From Candidatus Obscuribacter sp. (GTDB lineage: Bacteria; Cyanobacteriota; Vampirovibrionia; Obscuribacterales; Obscuribacteraceae): a stretch of DNA of 64,000 nt. Within the stretch, counting starts at the first letter, position 1. Each line of letters begins with the position of its first letter. The notes below the pieces were generated by a model, which was given only the letters and a program-made list of their open reading frames with translations, was not told where the DNA came from and made no database searches. The translations under genes and the position numbers were made by a program. Below are positions 1 through 9,594 of the stretch, piece by piece. The stretch spans positions 124,001 through 188,000 of the forward strand of contig JADKDV010000001.1 in the NCBI GenBank assembly GCA_016718315.1, read 5' to 3'.

Positions 1-157
1 GTAATCGTCAGCTTTGTTTGTAATCATATCGTTTGTGACTTCGTTTGAGTAACGGTTCGATAGCTTGTGCCTGTGCGGGCTACAAGTACGTGGTCTGTTG
101 AAAGAAAGTAAATTGCCTCAAAAAACTTTTAGTGTCACCAAAGGTGGCATCATAAAA

Positions 158-1534
158 ATGCGCCTTAAAATCACAAGACTGTCTCATCATAGGTCGGTAG
201 TATCGTTGGTCTCAGCGCTTGCCGTGATGGTGATACAACCCCTCGCTGCCCTTGCCGTGACAGCACCGACGATAACGCCAGGTACTGGAGTGCAATCGGC
301 GCCGGTGTCTACGGTCACAATTACTGCCACTCCAGGCGATACTATACACTTCACCACAACGGGTGCAGTGCCTACTTCTAGCTCGCCTGTGTACTCTGCG
401 CCTATCACCATAGGCGATACTGCGGTGATCAAGGCTATTGCACGCAATGGCGGTGTGGACAGTCTGGTGTCTGAGAGCTATGTGCAGAGTGATTCCAACA
501 CGTTGCCAGTCCCTCGCACTGGTCTCAAGATCTGGTACAAGAGTGACTTTGGTCCGCTGACCAGCAGCGGGACATCTGTAGACACTTGGGTAGATATGTC
601 TGGCGCTGCCAGTCGCAATGATGCGACGCAAGCGACCTCAGGTAACCGTCCGACACTAGTCTCAAATGCCATCAATGGTGAACCGGCGGTCAGCTTTGAC
701 GGCTCCAATGACTACATGAGCTTGGCCTCTGGGCTCACTGATTTGACAGCTGGCGTCAGTATATTTGCCGTCGTCAAGCCAGTGGGCACAGGTACAGCTA
801 CTCTTGTGACGAGTGGTAATTCTGGTCCGGCTGACATGACAAGCTTGCAGACTATCAACACGCAGGCAAAGTTCAATTCATATAATTCCACAACAGCCAG
901 CAACATCACCACGCCATCTAGCTCTGTTGTTGTCGGTAAATACCAGCTGATAGACGTTGTTCACGATGGCAGTGCGTCGGCAGATTTGAGTGTCAAGAGT
1001 ATAAGCCGAGTGGTCGGTACTGTGCAAAACCTGACAAATACTTCCCGGTCTCAAAATTATCTAGGCACCGATGGCAGTATCAGTACATACTTTGATGGTC
1101 AGATAGCAGAGATACTCGTTTACGGACGAGGAGTGACTGTGAGCGAGGCCGCTGACATACGTGCATATCTGACCAATAGGTATCAATTGCTTACGGCGAC
1201 GGCCACTCCCGACCCGATCTTGAGTGCTGGTACGAGCACCCTGGAACATCCAATCGGTATCGGGATAGCAAGCAACGATGATGCAGAGGTGTGGATAACG
1301 CTTGATGGCACCACACCGTCTGCTGGCGGTGGGACGAGTGTCCAGTACACAGGTCCTGTCTGGATATCTCACACACGCACTCTCAAGGCTATCGCCGTGG
1401 CAAAGGGTGTATCGAGCAACGTCGTGACCGCTACGTATACGCTGGATGCGACCCGATATCCAGCCCCAGACTCGATGGACACAAGACCGCTCAATATCAA
1501 TCTGCAGTTGCCGACGACTGCGATACCGGATTAG
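158..1534 (+). CDS. Secreted lectin-like protein with chitobiase C-terminal-type repeats
   Basis: A 458-residue exported protein. I chose the ATG at 158 because an AAGGTGG ribosome site lies about 10 bases upstream and the protein then opens with a basic segment and a hydrophobic signal peptide ending near ALAV. Residues about 35-105 match the pattern of the chitobiase/hexosaminidase C-terminal or Fn3-associated domain (IHFTTTGAVPTSSSPVYSAP, then AVIKAIA). Residues about 120-345 look like a concanavalin A/LamG-type domain (GLKIWYKSD, VDMSG, PAVSFDGSNDYM, YFDGQIAEILVYGR). A second chitobiase-type domain follows (VWITLDGTTPS, TLKAIAVAKG). Such domains bind carbohydrate or act as surface adhesins; no catalytic residues are visible. 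The stop codon overlaps the ribosome site of the Rhs gene, so the two are probably co-transcribed and translationally coupled. The exact ligand is unknown. Confidence 0.85.
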   Translation: MRLKITRLSHHRSVVSLVSALAVMVIQPLAALAVTAPTITPGTGVQSAPVSTVTITATPGDTIHFTTTGAVPTSSSPVYSAPITIGDTAVIKAIARNGGVDSLVSESYVQSDSNTLPVPRTGLKIWYKSDFGPLTSSGTSVDTWVDMSGAASRNDATQATSGNRPTLVSNAINGEPAVSFDGSNDYMSLASGLTDLTAGVSIFAVVKPVGTGTATLVTSGNSGPADMTSLQTINTQAKFNSYNSTTASNITTPSSSVVVGKYQLIDVVHDGSASADLSVKSISRVVGTVQNLTNTSRSQNYLGTDGSISTYFDGQIAEILVYGRGVTVSEAADIRAYLTNRYQLLTATATPDPILSAGTSTLEHPIGIGIASNDDAEVWITLDGTTPSAGGGTSVQYTGPVWISHTRTLKAIAVAKGVSSNVVTATYTLDATRYPAPDSMDTRPLNINLQLPTTAIPD

Positions 1535-1542
1535 GTGGCACG

Positions 1543-4500
1543 ATGAACAATATCTTCAATACTTCCCTTCACAAAAAGACTTTATCGATGCAGCCAGCCA
1601 AGATTAGTAGACTGACCGGGCAAATTTTAGTCAAGCTGTCAGCTTGCTTCCTTGCTCTACTTTTGGTATCAGCATCCCTGCCGCTGCCAGCCCTTGCCAG
1701 CACCATTAAGCCGTCCAAGCGCACGACAAAATTGCCAGTACCACCAAAGGTCAAAGTAAAGACCGGTCCACGCACGCTCAAGAAGTTTAAGAGTCAGCTC
1801 TCATTTAAGGCTGCTCCCACTGACCAAGAGATCACGGCGGCGAGAGTCTTTGAAGAACCACTTATCCCCATGCCTGGTCCATCGATACCTGCGGAGAATG
1901 CTGCTCTATCAAAAGCGCTTCTGGCATTTAGTGCAGCAAAAGACATGGAGAATGTGTCTGCATTGACAGGCTTTTTAGCTCAGTATCCAAACTCGCGCTG
2001 GCGGGCCAGCCTGGAAGTGAACTTGGGACAAATACGTTTCAGAACAGGCTACCTAAGTGACGCTATTAGGCTTTGGACATCTGCATGGCAATTGGCAAAA
2101 GCGGAGAAGGGTCGACCTCAAATTGCTGTGGCTAATAAAGCAATTGCCAACTTGCTAATACTAGATGCGCGTCTTGGTCGGACTGAGGAGCTGACCAGCT
2201 ATCTGGATGAAATCAAAAAGCGTCCCTTTTACGGCTCAGATGAGGAGAAGATAGCCGGAGCCAAGGAAGGCGCTGGCTATATGAGGACCACGCCTGGGCT
2301 AGCTTACAAATGCGGTCCATATGCTCTCAATACCTTGCTCAATCTAGATGGCAAACAAAAAGGTGAAAACCCAATACTCAAAAGTGCCCAATCAACTAGA
2401 GAGGGGACAAACCTTGCTCAGCTAAAAGAGTGGGCTGATCAAGTGGGACTCAAATATCGACTAGCTAAACGCTCTGCCGGTGCTCCTTTTGTCTACCCCG
2501 CACTAGTCCATTGGAAGCTAGATCATTTTGGAGCGCTAGTTAGACAAGAAGGTTCACGTTATGTGATCAAGGATCGCACTTTTGATAGTGACGCTCAAAT
2601 CTGGCTCTCTGCCAAAGCCCTAGAGCAAGAGACCGATGGATACTTTTTAGTACCAGAAAATCAGCCGCTACCAGACGGTTGGCAGCCATTATCGGTAGAG
2701 GAGGCATCCAAGGTCTATGGTAAAGGTAATGCCACCTGGCATGCTGGACAATGGACTGGTTGTGCATCTAATCAGGGCTGTACTACTCAACATTGCAAAG
2801 CCTGTATACCGACTTCAGCGAGTTCCTGTCCCGGTATGCCGATAGCGACAGTAAACACGGCTTTGTGTACTTTGCATATCTCTGATGTGCCAATGGCTTA
2901 TACGCCTCCGCTCGGCAAGGATATGAAGTTTGGACTTACCTACTCACACTTAGAGATGAACGAGCCAAGCAGTTTCAGCTTTACCAATGTAGGACACGAT
3001 TGGAATTTTGGCTGGTGCGCCTACCTAACTGTAGATCCTGTAAGCAGTGTTGCCACAGTGAGATTAAGAGGCGGCGGTAGCGAGATATGTACACCCAGTG
3101 GTGGCGTCTATCCTCCTGACTTTTTGTCTCTAGCTACATTGGAAAATATGGGAAGCGGCGTATATCACCGCACGCTGCCTGACGGCACAGTAGAAGTCTA
3201 TGATCAGGCTGACTCAGCTTCACCGCCGCGCATCTTTCTCACTCAAGTGATAGATGCTCAAGGTCAGTCGGTGCTCATTCAATACGATAGTGATTTTAGG
3301 ATAACCACAATTACAGACGCGATTGGTCAGGTATCGACTGTTTCGTATGTTTCAAATACTTCATCAGATCCTGGGTTTTACAAGATCGCTGGAATACAGG
3401 ACCCGTTTGGTCGCAGCTTTGCTCTAACTTACGACGCTGCTGTAGAGAATCTCATCGAGGTGACTGACGTAATCGGCATGAAGTCGCAGTTTGCCTGGGA
3501 TACTGGCACATCATTTATCTCGCAGATGACCACCGAGTATGGTACCACCAGCTTTTACAACTATGTGCCAGGTGTTGACCTGGTGCCAGCGCGCGGACTG
3601 AGATTTACTCTGCCAGACAAGTCCGCCTATGTAATTGAGAATTGGCTTAACGAGCCAAAGAGTACCTACATCTGGGACCGCCACACGATAGCGCTGTATC
3701 CTAATGATCCGGTAAACAAAGATTACTCGCACTGCGAGAAGATGCGCTGGACATACAACAATGATACTGGCCAGCAGATGCCAGCCTTGCAAGAGTTAAA
3801 ACATCCTCTTGAGACTGCATCAGTCTATATCAGGCATCCAGGGCAACCGACGATTAACTATTCGGGCACAAGTAACTTGCCCACAGAGGTCAAGCAGGAC
3901 TTAGGCAATATGGTGGTTGACGCTACTATTGGTGGTACGGTCACGCCAGGCTATGGCATCGCCTTTCTGATTGACTATGTCTATGCTGGATATACGCCCG
4001 TGAGTGGAGACACCCTTGCAGACGTAGCTAGGGAGCTGGCGCACTCGGTTAACACCAACTCCGACTACCAGTCCAGAGGGATTACCGCTGGAGCCTGCGG
4101 AAATGTTGTTAGTCTTAAAACAGAACAAGTAGGACTGACGCGTTACAACTACTATGCAGCGCCTGGTGCGACAGAGACAATTAGCTTTTTGAGCCACGAG
4201 CGACAGACGGCTACGGGGACACTCACCGGCACAATCACTTCCGGTGATTTAGTTACTATATTTGTCTATCCTGGATCACTTTATGGTGTCACGATAAACT
4301 ACACAGTGCAGCCAGGCGACACAGCTTCCACTATATGCACAAACATGGCCGCTTCGCTAAATGCCAATGCTACCTGGCAATCTTATCAGGGCAATGCAGT
4401 GGCAAGAGGTGGGACTATTGATTTTGAATGTTATCCTCACGAGCCGGTGGTGTATGCTGCGGGCGGCTCAGGGACAGAGTTGTTTGCTTACTCTAGCTAC

Positions 4501-7500
4501 CGCAATGGCACCGTGCAACTTAGAGAGAACAGTTTTAACGATATTGGTAATCTGACAAAGAGTGTTGACCCGGCCGGCAGGACTTTTAGCTATTCTTACG
4601 ATACCAACAAGATAGATTTGCTCGAGGCTCGCGAGACGCAAGGCTCAGATAATTATCTGCTTGGACACTGGGAATACAACAGCCAGCATGAGCCTGTCAA
4701 ATACATCGATGGCTCTGCGCAAGAGACTGACTATGTGTATAACTCTAGCGGGCAATTGATCAGCGTCACCGATGCGGACTCAAAAACAACGACCTTGCAG
4801 TACACAGGTACTGCCAGTGCCACAATCTCAGGCACAGTCACTAACGGCAATGTGCTTACAATTACCGTGCATGATGCAGGTTTGAGCGGTGGGCAAAAGT
4901 CTAAAAGCTACACCGTGACCTCGGGTAATACCCTTACTGATATCGCTTCGGGCCTCGCTAGCGCGATAAACGGCGATACTGATTTGCAGGGCATTGGAGT
5001 CTCGTCCTCGTCCGCCGGTGCTGTTGTCACCCTCACTTCACATTCGACCAATGTTACGACTTATACTCAGTCGACCAGTGGCGGCGCCACCGAGGTTATT
5101 ACTCTTGGTGCCAATACCTATGGCTATCTGACACAGATCAACGGTCCGTTAGCTGGGGATGCCGATATCACAACTTTTCAATATGATGGCTACGGCAGGC
5201 TTTATAGCGTAACCGATAGTGAGGGCTACACTGTTGTTTACGATTACGACGCGTTAAATCGACCGACCAAAACCACCTATCCTGATGGCACTTTTGAAAA
5301 GACTGCTTATGCAAGACTTGATGCAGTTTTAGAAACGGATCGCAATGGACGAGCCACTCAAAGCGCATTTGACTCTCTCGGGCAGCTAAGCTTTGAGATT
5401 GACGCCATGGGGCGCAAGACTCAATACGGCTGGTGCACATGCGGCTCTCTATCTAGTCTAATTGATCCTGCTGGCAATACTACAACCTGGAGCCACGATA
5501 TCCAGGGACGGCAAACGCTCAAGACATATGCCGACTCAAGCACTGTCAGCTATGTCTATGAACAAAAGACCAGCAGACTTAAAAGGACAACAGATGCTCT
5601 GTCTCAAAAGAAAAACTTTTTCTGGAATAACGATGGGTCTTTGTATCAAAAGAGCTATCCCAATCCAGTAAATCCGACTGCTGATGTTTCTTCCTTTTGG
5701 GATTACAACTTTAAGAGACTGACAAAAGTAACCAAAAATGACTGGGGTAGCTACTCCTACACCTACAACAATTACGTGACTAGTTCTGGCGCAACGCCAA
5801 TCACCGGCGGTGGACGGCTACAGCTTGTGCACAATGATGTTATTGCCAATTCAGACGTAACCTATGCTTTTGATGCATTAGGGCGCACCACCAATCGCTC
5901 AATCAATGGCTCAAGTAATTCAATAGATTGGACCTATGATGCCATGAGTCGGGTCACTTCTGAGGATAATGCGCTAGGCACCTTTAATTATGCCTACGTT
6001 GATGACACTTCAGGATCTTCCAAGGGCACCAGCAGACTTGCGTCGATCACATATCCCAACAGCCAGGTGACAAAGTTTGATTGGTATCCAAATCAGCAGG
6101 ACCAGAGATTGCAGCAGATCTCCAATCTGGCACCAAGCGGTGCGACGATATCACAATTTAATTACCGCTATGATCCAGCCGGTCAAATCAAGCAGTGGCA
6201 GCAGCTCCAGGGCAACACCAGCCTCAACTATGGACTGGGATATGATCAAGCTGGACAGCTAGTCGATGCCGCTGCCAGCGGCGGTGTCAAAAACACAAAA
6301 TACCTAAAGCAAGAGCATTTTGCATATGATCTTGCGTCAAATCGCACCGGCAACCAAAATAACACAGTGACCAGAGCGAGGTTCTCCGGCTCCGCGACAG
6401 CAGGCAATGTACTGACGATTACAACTACAGATAGTGGTCTGAGTGGTGGCAGCGTGGCTGTGAGCTACACAGTCCAGTCCGGCGATACCTTGGCGGTGGT
6501 GGCGACCAAGCTAGCGGAAGCTATTGCAGTGAGCAGCAGTCTGCAAAGCATCGGGGTGACGGCTGCCTCCGATGGCTCAATCCTGAGCATCAAGTCCAGC
6601 TCGCCCAACGTGACCGCATATGCTGCGACTACAAGCGGCGGCGCAACCGCATCCATTGCGATGGGCTATACCGACAATTTTGTGGAGAATGCTGTTATTG
6701 GTGGTACCAAAACCACTGGTGATGTTTTGACTCTGACTTTTAAGGATGCTGCCCTTAGCGGAGGGCAAAAGTCAATTAATTACACAGTCTTGTCTGGGGA
6801 TAACCTCACATCGATTGCCACAGCGATAAAGACAGCAATCAATGCAGATACCGACTTGCAAGCGCTGGCTATGAATGCGACATCGGTCGGGACTGCTCTC
6901 ACTATCAAGTCTACCTCGTCCAATGCCACGACCTATGCTCAGTCGGTGAGCACTGGAGCGACAGAGACAATTGTCCTGTCGATAAATCAAAATGGACCAA
7001 TGCGCATCGGCGTCGGCGGCAGCAAGACAACTGGCGACACAGTGTCGATAGTTGCATATGACTCGGGTCTGACAGGCGGCACCGAGACGGCCTCATACAC
7101 CGTGCAGTCTGGCGATAACCTCTCAGCCATTGCTGCTGGGCTAGCAGCCTCAATAAATGCCAACACCGACCTCCAGAGTATTGGTGTATCCGCATCATCG
7201 AGTGGACAGGTTTTGACCGTTAGTTCTAACTCTATCAATGAGACAACATATCGAGGCACGACCAGCTCGACAGCGACAGAGATAGTCTCAATAGACTTGC
7301 CGCCAAATGGTACACAGACGGCTGTGATAGGCGGCACCAAGACCACTGGCGATGTGCTGACACTGACCGTGTATGATGCTGGTCTCTCTGGTGGCTCAGA
7401 GGCAGTGGCTTACACAGTCCTATCGGGCGACACTTTGACCAGTATTGCCACCAATCTAACGGCTGCGGTAAACGCCAATACTAATCTCCAGGCAGTAAAT

Positions 7501-8955
7501 GTATCTGCCACCTCTAGCGGCACCGTAGTATTTGTCAAATCCAACTCGTTAAATGCCACCACTTATGCTAAGTCATTAAGCGGAGGCGCGACAGAGACAA
7601 TTGCGCTGGCTCCGTCGACGAGTGCCAGCCTCTATGGCTACAACAACCTCAATGAGCTAACAAGCATAGCGACAGGAGGTCCAACTAAGTTCGAGGGCAA
7701 CGCGAATAAGGCATTAACAGCTGCGTCTGTAAATAGCAACGCCGCAAATCTACCGGACTCGTTGAAATTTGATGCCAGCCCATCTCTTAGCAGCGGGACA
7801 AACACTGTGCCAGTTGCCGTCACCGATGCAAACAGCACAACAGTGACAAATAACTATCGGGTGGCGACGAAAGGCAGCGCGAGTGCTACGCCAACTTATG
7901 ACGCAAACGGCAATATGACAAGTGATGGTATCAATAGTTACGTTTGGGATGCTGAAGACAGGTTGGTTAACATAAACTATCCAGGATTTAACAACTTCTC
8001 GTTGTTCGCTTACGATGTCTTTAGCAGGAATGTTTTGATTGAGGAGGCGACTAGTGGAAGTGTGACCTCCCGAAAGCAATTTGTATGGACCGGTCTCAAC
8101 CGAAAAGAAGAACGTGATGAATCGGGTTTACTTATCAAACGATTTCTTGCGGAAGGTCAACTATACGGATCTACAAAATATTTTTATGCTCAGGATCATC
8201 TTGGAAGCGTTCACGAGATGACAGATGACAACGGTGCGATACACGCACGTTACCTATACAGTCCTTATGGAGAGACGACGGCTGTGTCTCAGTCCGTTTC
8301 TACAGACTTTAGTTTCTCCAGCTACTATGTACATTCACGAAGCTCATTATGTTTGTCTGTTTTTCGTCAGTATTCATCTCTACTCGCTCGCTGGCTAAAT
8401 CGTGATCCCATTGGCGAAAACGGCGGTGTCAACTTAAATGGCTACTGTGGCAATAGTCCAATAACTTGGAGCGATCCAACCGGGTTGTTGTGGGAACAGG
8501 AAAATCGGGTGAATTGCTTAGGTAGTGCCTGTGGCAGAGGGCACTGGGCAGGTCCTGACGAGGGAAAATCCGTGGCATCGGCCATGTCTGAAATGGGATA
8601 TAGTTGCACGAAAATCGACCCACCCGCTGACTCAAAGTCCTGTGACTGTAAAGGTCAGGATACAGTTTTGCTAACTTTTGGTCCAGAGAATGATATGAAA
8701 GACCCTTACAATGACCCGTTTCACTACGACCCCGAAAATTTCTCAAACGATTTTCACGCGTTTCACTTAAAGAGCCGTGGTATTAATGGAAAACAGGATC
8801 AGTGGCAAGTGCAAAATGGTGATGCAGCTAAAGGATCTCCCGAAGATAACTTTAGAACATTTGACGGCATGCCTGAAGGTGAAAGGACTTTTATCCCTTT
8901 TAGTTCAATCTATTGTTGTTGCAAATGTCCATCAGCCGGAAAAGGCGGTAAATAG
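1543..8955 (+). CDS. Giant secreted Rhs/YD-repeat protein with C39-like papain-fold domain
   Basis: A 2470-residue exported protein. The signal peptide spans about residues 1-53, ending LPALAS. A TPR-like helical stretch (about 95-200) is followed by a papain-like C39-type domain (about 240-370) with Cys257 in KCGPYAL, His328 in LDHFGALV and Asp344 in VIKDRTF. A Cys-rich linker (about 400-440) leads into YD repeats that form the Rhs shell. Seven modules of about 95 residues interrupt the YD repeats (about 793-883, 890-984, 1090-1190 and four in tandem at 1610-2024). The Rhs core is clear: DHLGSVHEMTD, YLYSPYGE, then RWLNRDPIGENGG and DPTGL near 2282-2315. The last 155 residues are a unique tip with CDC and CCCKC clusters. 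Rhs proteins usually encapsulate and deliver a C-terminal toxin or effector; the tip function here is not identifiable. The N-terminal export signal suggests Sec secretion rather than type VI delivery. Confidence 0.9.
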   Translation: MNNIFNTSLHKKTLSMQPAKISRLTGQILVKLSACFLALLLVSASLPLPALASTIKPSKRTTKLPVPPKVKVKTGPRTLKKFKSQLSFKAAPTDQEITAARVFEEPLIPMPGPSIPAENAALSKALLAFSAAKDMENVSALTGFLAQYPNSRWRASLEVNLGQIRFRTGYLSDAIRLWTSAWQLAKAEKGRPQIAVANKAIANLLILDARLGRTEELTSYLDEIKKRPFYGSDEEKIAGAKEGAGYMRTTPGLAYKCGPYALNTLLNLDGKQKGENPILKSAQSTREGTNLAQLKEWADQVGLKYRLAKRSAGAPFVYPALVHWKLDHFGALVRQEGSRYVIKDRTFDSDAQIWLSAKALEQETDGYFLVPENQPLPDGWQPLSVEEASKVYGKGNATWHAGQWTGCASNQGCTTQHCKACIPTSASSCPGMPIATVNTALCTLHISDVPMAYTPPLGKDMKFGLTYSHLEMNEPSSFSFTNVGHDWNFGWCAYLTVDPVSSVATVRLRGGGSEICTPSGGVYPPDFLSLATLENMGSGVYHRTLPDGTVEVYDQADSASPPRIFLTQVIDAQGQSVLIQYDSDFRITTITDAIGQVSTVSYVSNTSSDPGFYKIAGIQDPFGRSFALTYDAAVENLIEVTDVIGMKSQFAWDTGTSFISQMTTEYGTTSFYNYVPGVDLVPARGLRFTLPDKSAYVIENWLNEPKSTYIWDRHTIALYPNDPVNKDYSHCEKMRWTYNNDTGQQMPALQELKHPLETASVYIRHPGQPTINYSGTSNLPTEVKQDLGNMVVDATIGGTVTPGYGIAFLIDYVYAGYTPVSGDTLADVARELAHSVNTNSDYQSRGITAGACGNVVSLKTEQVGLTRYNYYAAPGATETISFLSHERQTATGTLTGTITSGDLVTIFVYPGSLYGVTINYTVQPGDTASTICTNMAASLNANATWQSYQGNAVARGGTIDFECYPHEPVVYAAGGSGTELFAYSSYRNGTVQLRENSFNDIGNLTKSVDPAGRTFSYSYDTNKIDLLEARETQGSDNYLLGHWEYNSQHEPVKYIDGSAQETDYVYNSSGQLISVTDADSKTTTLQYTGTASATISGTVTNGNVLTITVHDAGLSGGQKSKSYTVTSGNTLTDIASGLASAINGDTDLQGIGVSSSSAGAVVTLTSHSTNVTTYTQSTSGGATEVITLGANTYGYLTQINGPLAGDADITTFQYDGYGRLYSVTDSEGYTVVYDYDALNRPTKTTYPDGTFEKTAYARLDAVLETDRNGRATQSAFDSLGQLSFEIDAMGRKTQYGWCTCGSLSSLIDPAGNTTTWSHDIQGRQTLKTYADSSTVSYVYEQKTSRLKRTTDALSQKKNFFWNNDGSLYQKSYPNPVNPTADVSSFWDYNFKRLTKVTKNDWGSYSYTYNNYVTSSGATPITGGGRLQLVHNDVIANSDVTYAFDALGRTTNRSINGSSNSIDWTYDAMSRVTSEDNALGTFNYAYVDDTSGSSKGTSRLASITYPNSQVTKFDWYPNQQDQRLQQISNLAPSGATISQFNYRYDPAGQIKQWQQLQGNTSLNYGLGYDQAGQLVDAAASGGVKNTKYLKQEHFAYDLASNRTGNQNNTVTRARFSGSATAGNVLTITTTDSGLSGGSVAVSYTVQSGDTLAVVATKLAEAIAVSSSLQSIGVTAASDGSILSIKSSSPNVTAYAATTSGGATASIAMGYTDNFVENAVIGGTKTTGDVLTLTFKDAALSGGQKSINYTVLSGDNLTSIATAIKTAINADTDLQALAMNATSVGTALTIKSTSSNATTYAQSVSTGATETIVLSINQNGPMRIGVGGSKTTGDTVSIVAYDSGLTGGTETASYTVQSGDNLSAIAAGLAASINANTDLQSIGVSASSSGQVLTVSSNSINETTYRGTTSSTATEIVSIDLPPNGTQTAVIGGTKTTGDVLTLTVYDAGLSGGSEAVAYTVLSGDTLTSIATNLTAAVNANTNLQAVNVSATSSGTVVFVKSNSLNATTYAKSLSGGATETIALAPSTSASLYGYNNLNELTSIATGGPTKFEGNANKALTAASVNSNAANLPDSLKFDASPSLSSGTNTVPVAVTDANSTTVTNNYRVATKGSASATPTYDANGNMTSDGINSYVWDAEDRLVNINYPGFNNFSLFAYDVFSRNVLIEEATSGSVTSRKQFVWTGLNRKEERDESGLLIKRFLAEGQLYGSTKYFYAQDHLGSVHEMTDDNGAIHARYLYSPYGETTAVSQSVSTDFSFSSYYVHSRSSLCLSVFRQYSSLLARWLNRDPIGENGGVNLNGYCGNSPITWSDPTGLLWEQENRVNCLGSACGRGHWAGPDEGKSVASAMSEMGYSCTKIDPPADSKSCDCKGQDTVLLTFGPENDMKDPYNDPFHYDPENFSNDFHAFHLKSRGINGKQDQWQVQNGDAAKGSPEDNFRTFDGMPEGERTFIPFSSIYCCCKCPSAGKGGK
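3919..5112 (+). repeat. First three copies of a ~95-residue module inside the Rhs gene
   Basis: Three diverged copies lie at about 3919-4191, 4210-4494 and 4810-5112. Each shares the order GT(V/I)T.G, YTV..GDT, a helix-like A..L..(S/I)N segment, and a closing GATE or GTE. The third copy (GNVLTITVHDAGLSGGQ, SYTVTSGNTLTDIA, GGATEVITLG) is closest to the tandem copies further down the gene. The family is not recognised with certainty. Confidence 0.75.
6370..7614 (+). repeat. Four tandem copies of the ~105-codon module inside the Rhs gene
   Basis: Copies start near 6370, 6688, 6999 and 7318, a period of about 311-319 bases. Each encodes GG(T/S)KTTGD-like, DAGLSGG-like, YTV(L/Q)SGD(T/N)L, IN..T(D/N)LQ, SSxxxxTTYA and GATETI-like blocks. 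The copies are clearly related but diverged at codon level, so the array is not a very recent expansion. They sit between YD-repeat blocks and end just before the shell resumes at SLYGYNNLNELTS. Confidence 0.85.
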
Positions 8956-9594
8956 ATGAGATTTAGAAACGTCCTAACAAAAATATTCCTACTGTTGGTA
9001 AGCTTTGGCGTTTGTCCTAACGCCGTAATAGCCCAAAGCACTTCTAGCGTTCAGATGAAGATTCTCGCAATAAACCACAGATTATCTCAAGATTATGACA
9101 AGTCGGGAGTAGTTACACTTCGTTTCTTGAATCGAGGTAAGTCTCAAGTAGCAATATGTTTGTCAGGTGAATTGAGCTTCGGAGGATACGGAGTGCTAGA
9201 GTCTGCTGGAATTAAACCAAAGCCATCACTTTTCTATGCTCGGCCTGGAGCCTTTAGGTCATTTGGGGCTGTGCTTTCAACAGTTGATTATAAATGGAGT
9301 ACGCTTGATGGTTCAGAAGTGGTGACTGGTACTTACGATATTTCTATGCCTGCTCAAATTCTTGAGAGCGGCAAAGACTTCAAACTCAGATTTCCGATAA
9401 AGCTTCCATCAACTCCAGGTACATACAATTTTGACGTTCATTTTGATAATCGCGAGATGTTGAGGTTTCATAGCGCCAGAAGCACTACACTTGAATCAAG
9501 CAGGCGTGGTTGTTTTGAGGCATCCTCTCGAGAAAAAGTAACTATTCCAACTCCTAAGGAAGAGCAAGAGTTCGACGCCTATTTTCACAGATAG
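8956..9594 (+). CDS. Small exported protein after the Rhs tip (candidate partner)
   Basis: A 212-residue protein whose ATG starts directly after the TAG stop of the Rhs gene, so it is very likely coupled to it. A signal peptide is visible (hydrophobic IFLLLVSFGV, ending AVIAQ). The rest looks like a beta-sandwich (VVTLRFLNRG, YDISMPAQIL, PGTYNFDVHF), with two cysteines near residues 55 and 185. I do not recognise the family. Position just downstream of a variable Rhs tip is where immunity proteins usually sit. An exported immunity protein would protect against an effector acting in the periplasm or envelope, but this is inference. The stretch looks more AT-rich by eye than the Rhs shell. Its 3' end overlaps the convergent DUF2339 gene by 41 bases. 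Confidence 0.75.
   Translation: MRFRNVLTKIFLLLVSFGVCPNAVIAQSTSSVQMKILAINHRLSQDYDKSGVVTLRFLNRGKSQVAICLSGELSFGGYGVLESAGIKPKPSLFYARPGAFRSFGAVLSTVDYKWSTLDGSEVVTGTYDISMPAQILESGKDFKLRFPIKLPSTPGTYNFDVHFDNREMLRFHSARSTTLESSRRGCFEASSREKVTIPTPKEEQEFDAYFHR

Noticed and set aside
1..157. Upstream end of the window as a partial gene or promoter
   Set aside because: No frame with coding character enters from the left edge, and no promoter boxes with proper spacing were convincing.
6370..7614. Possible tandem mobile-element or CRISPR repeats
   Set aside because: The ~315-base units are coding, in frame and diverged, and they share a protein motif order.
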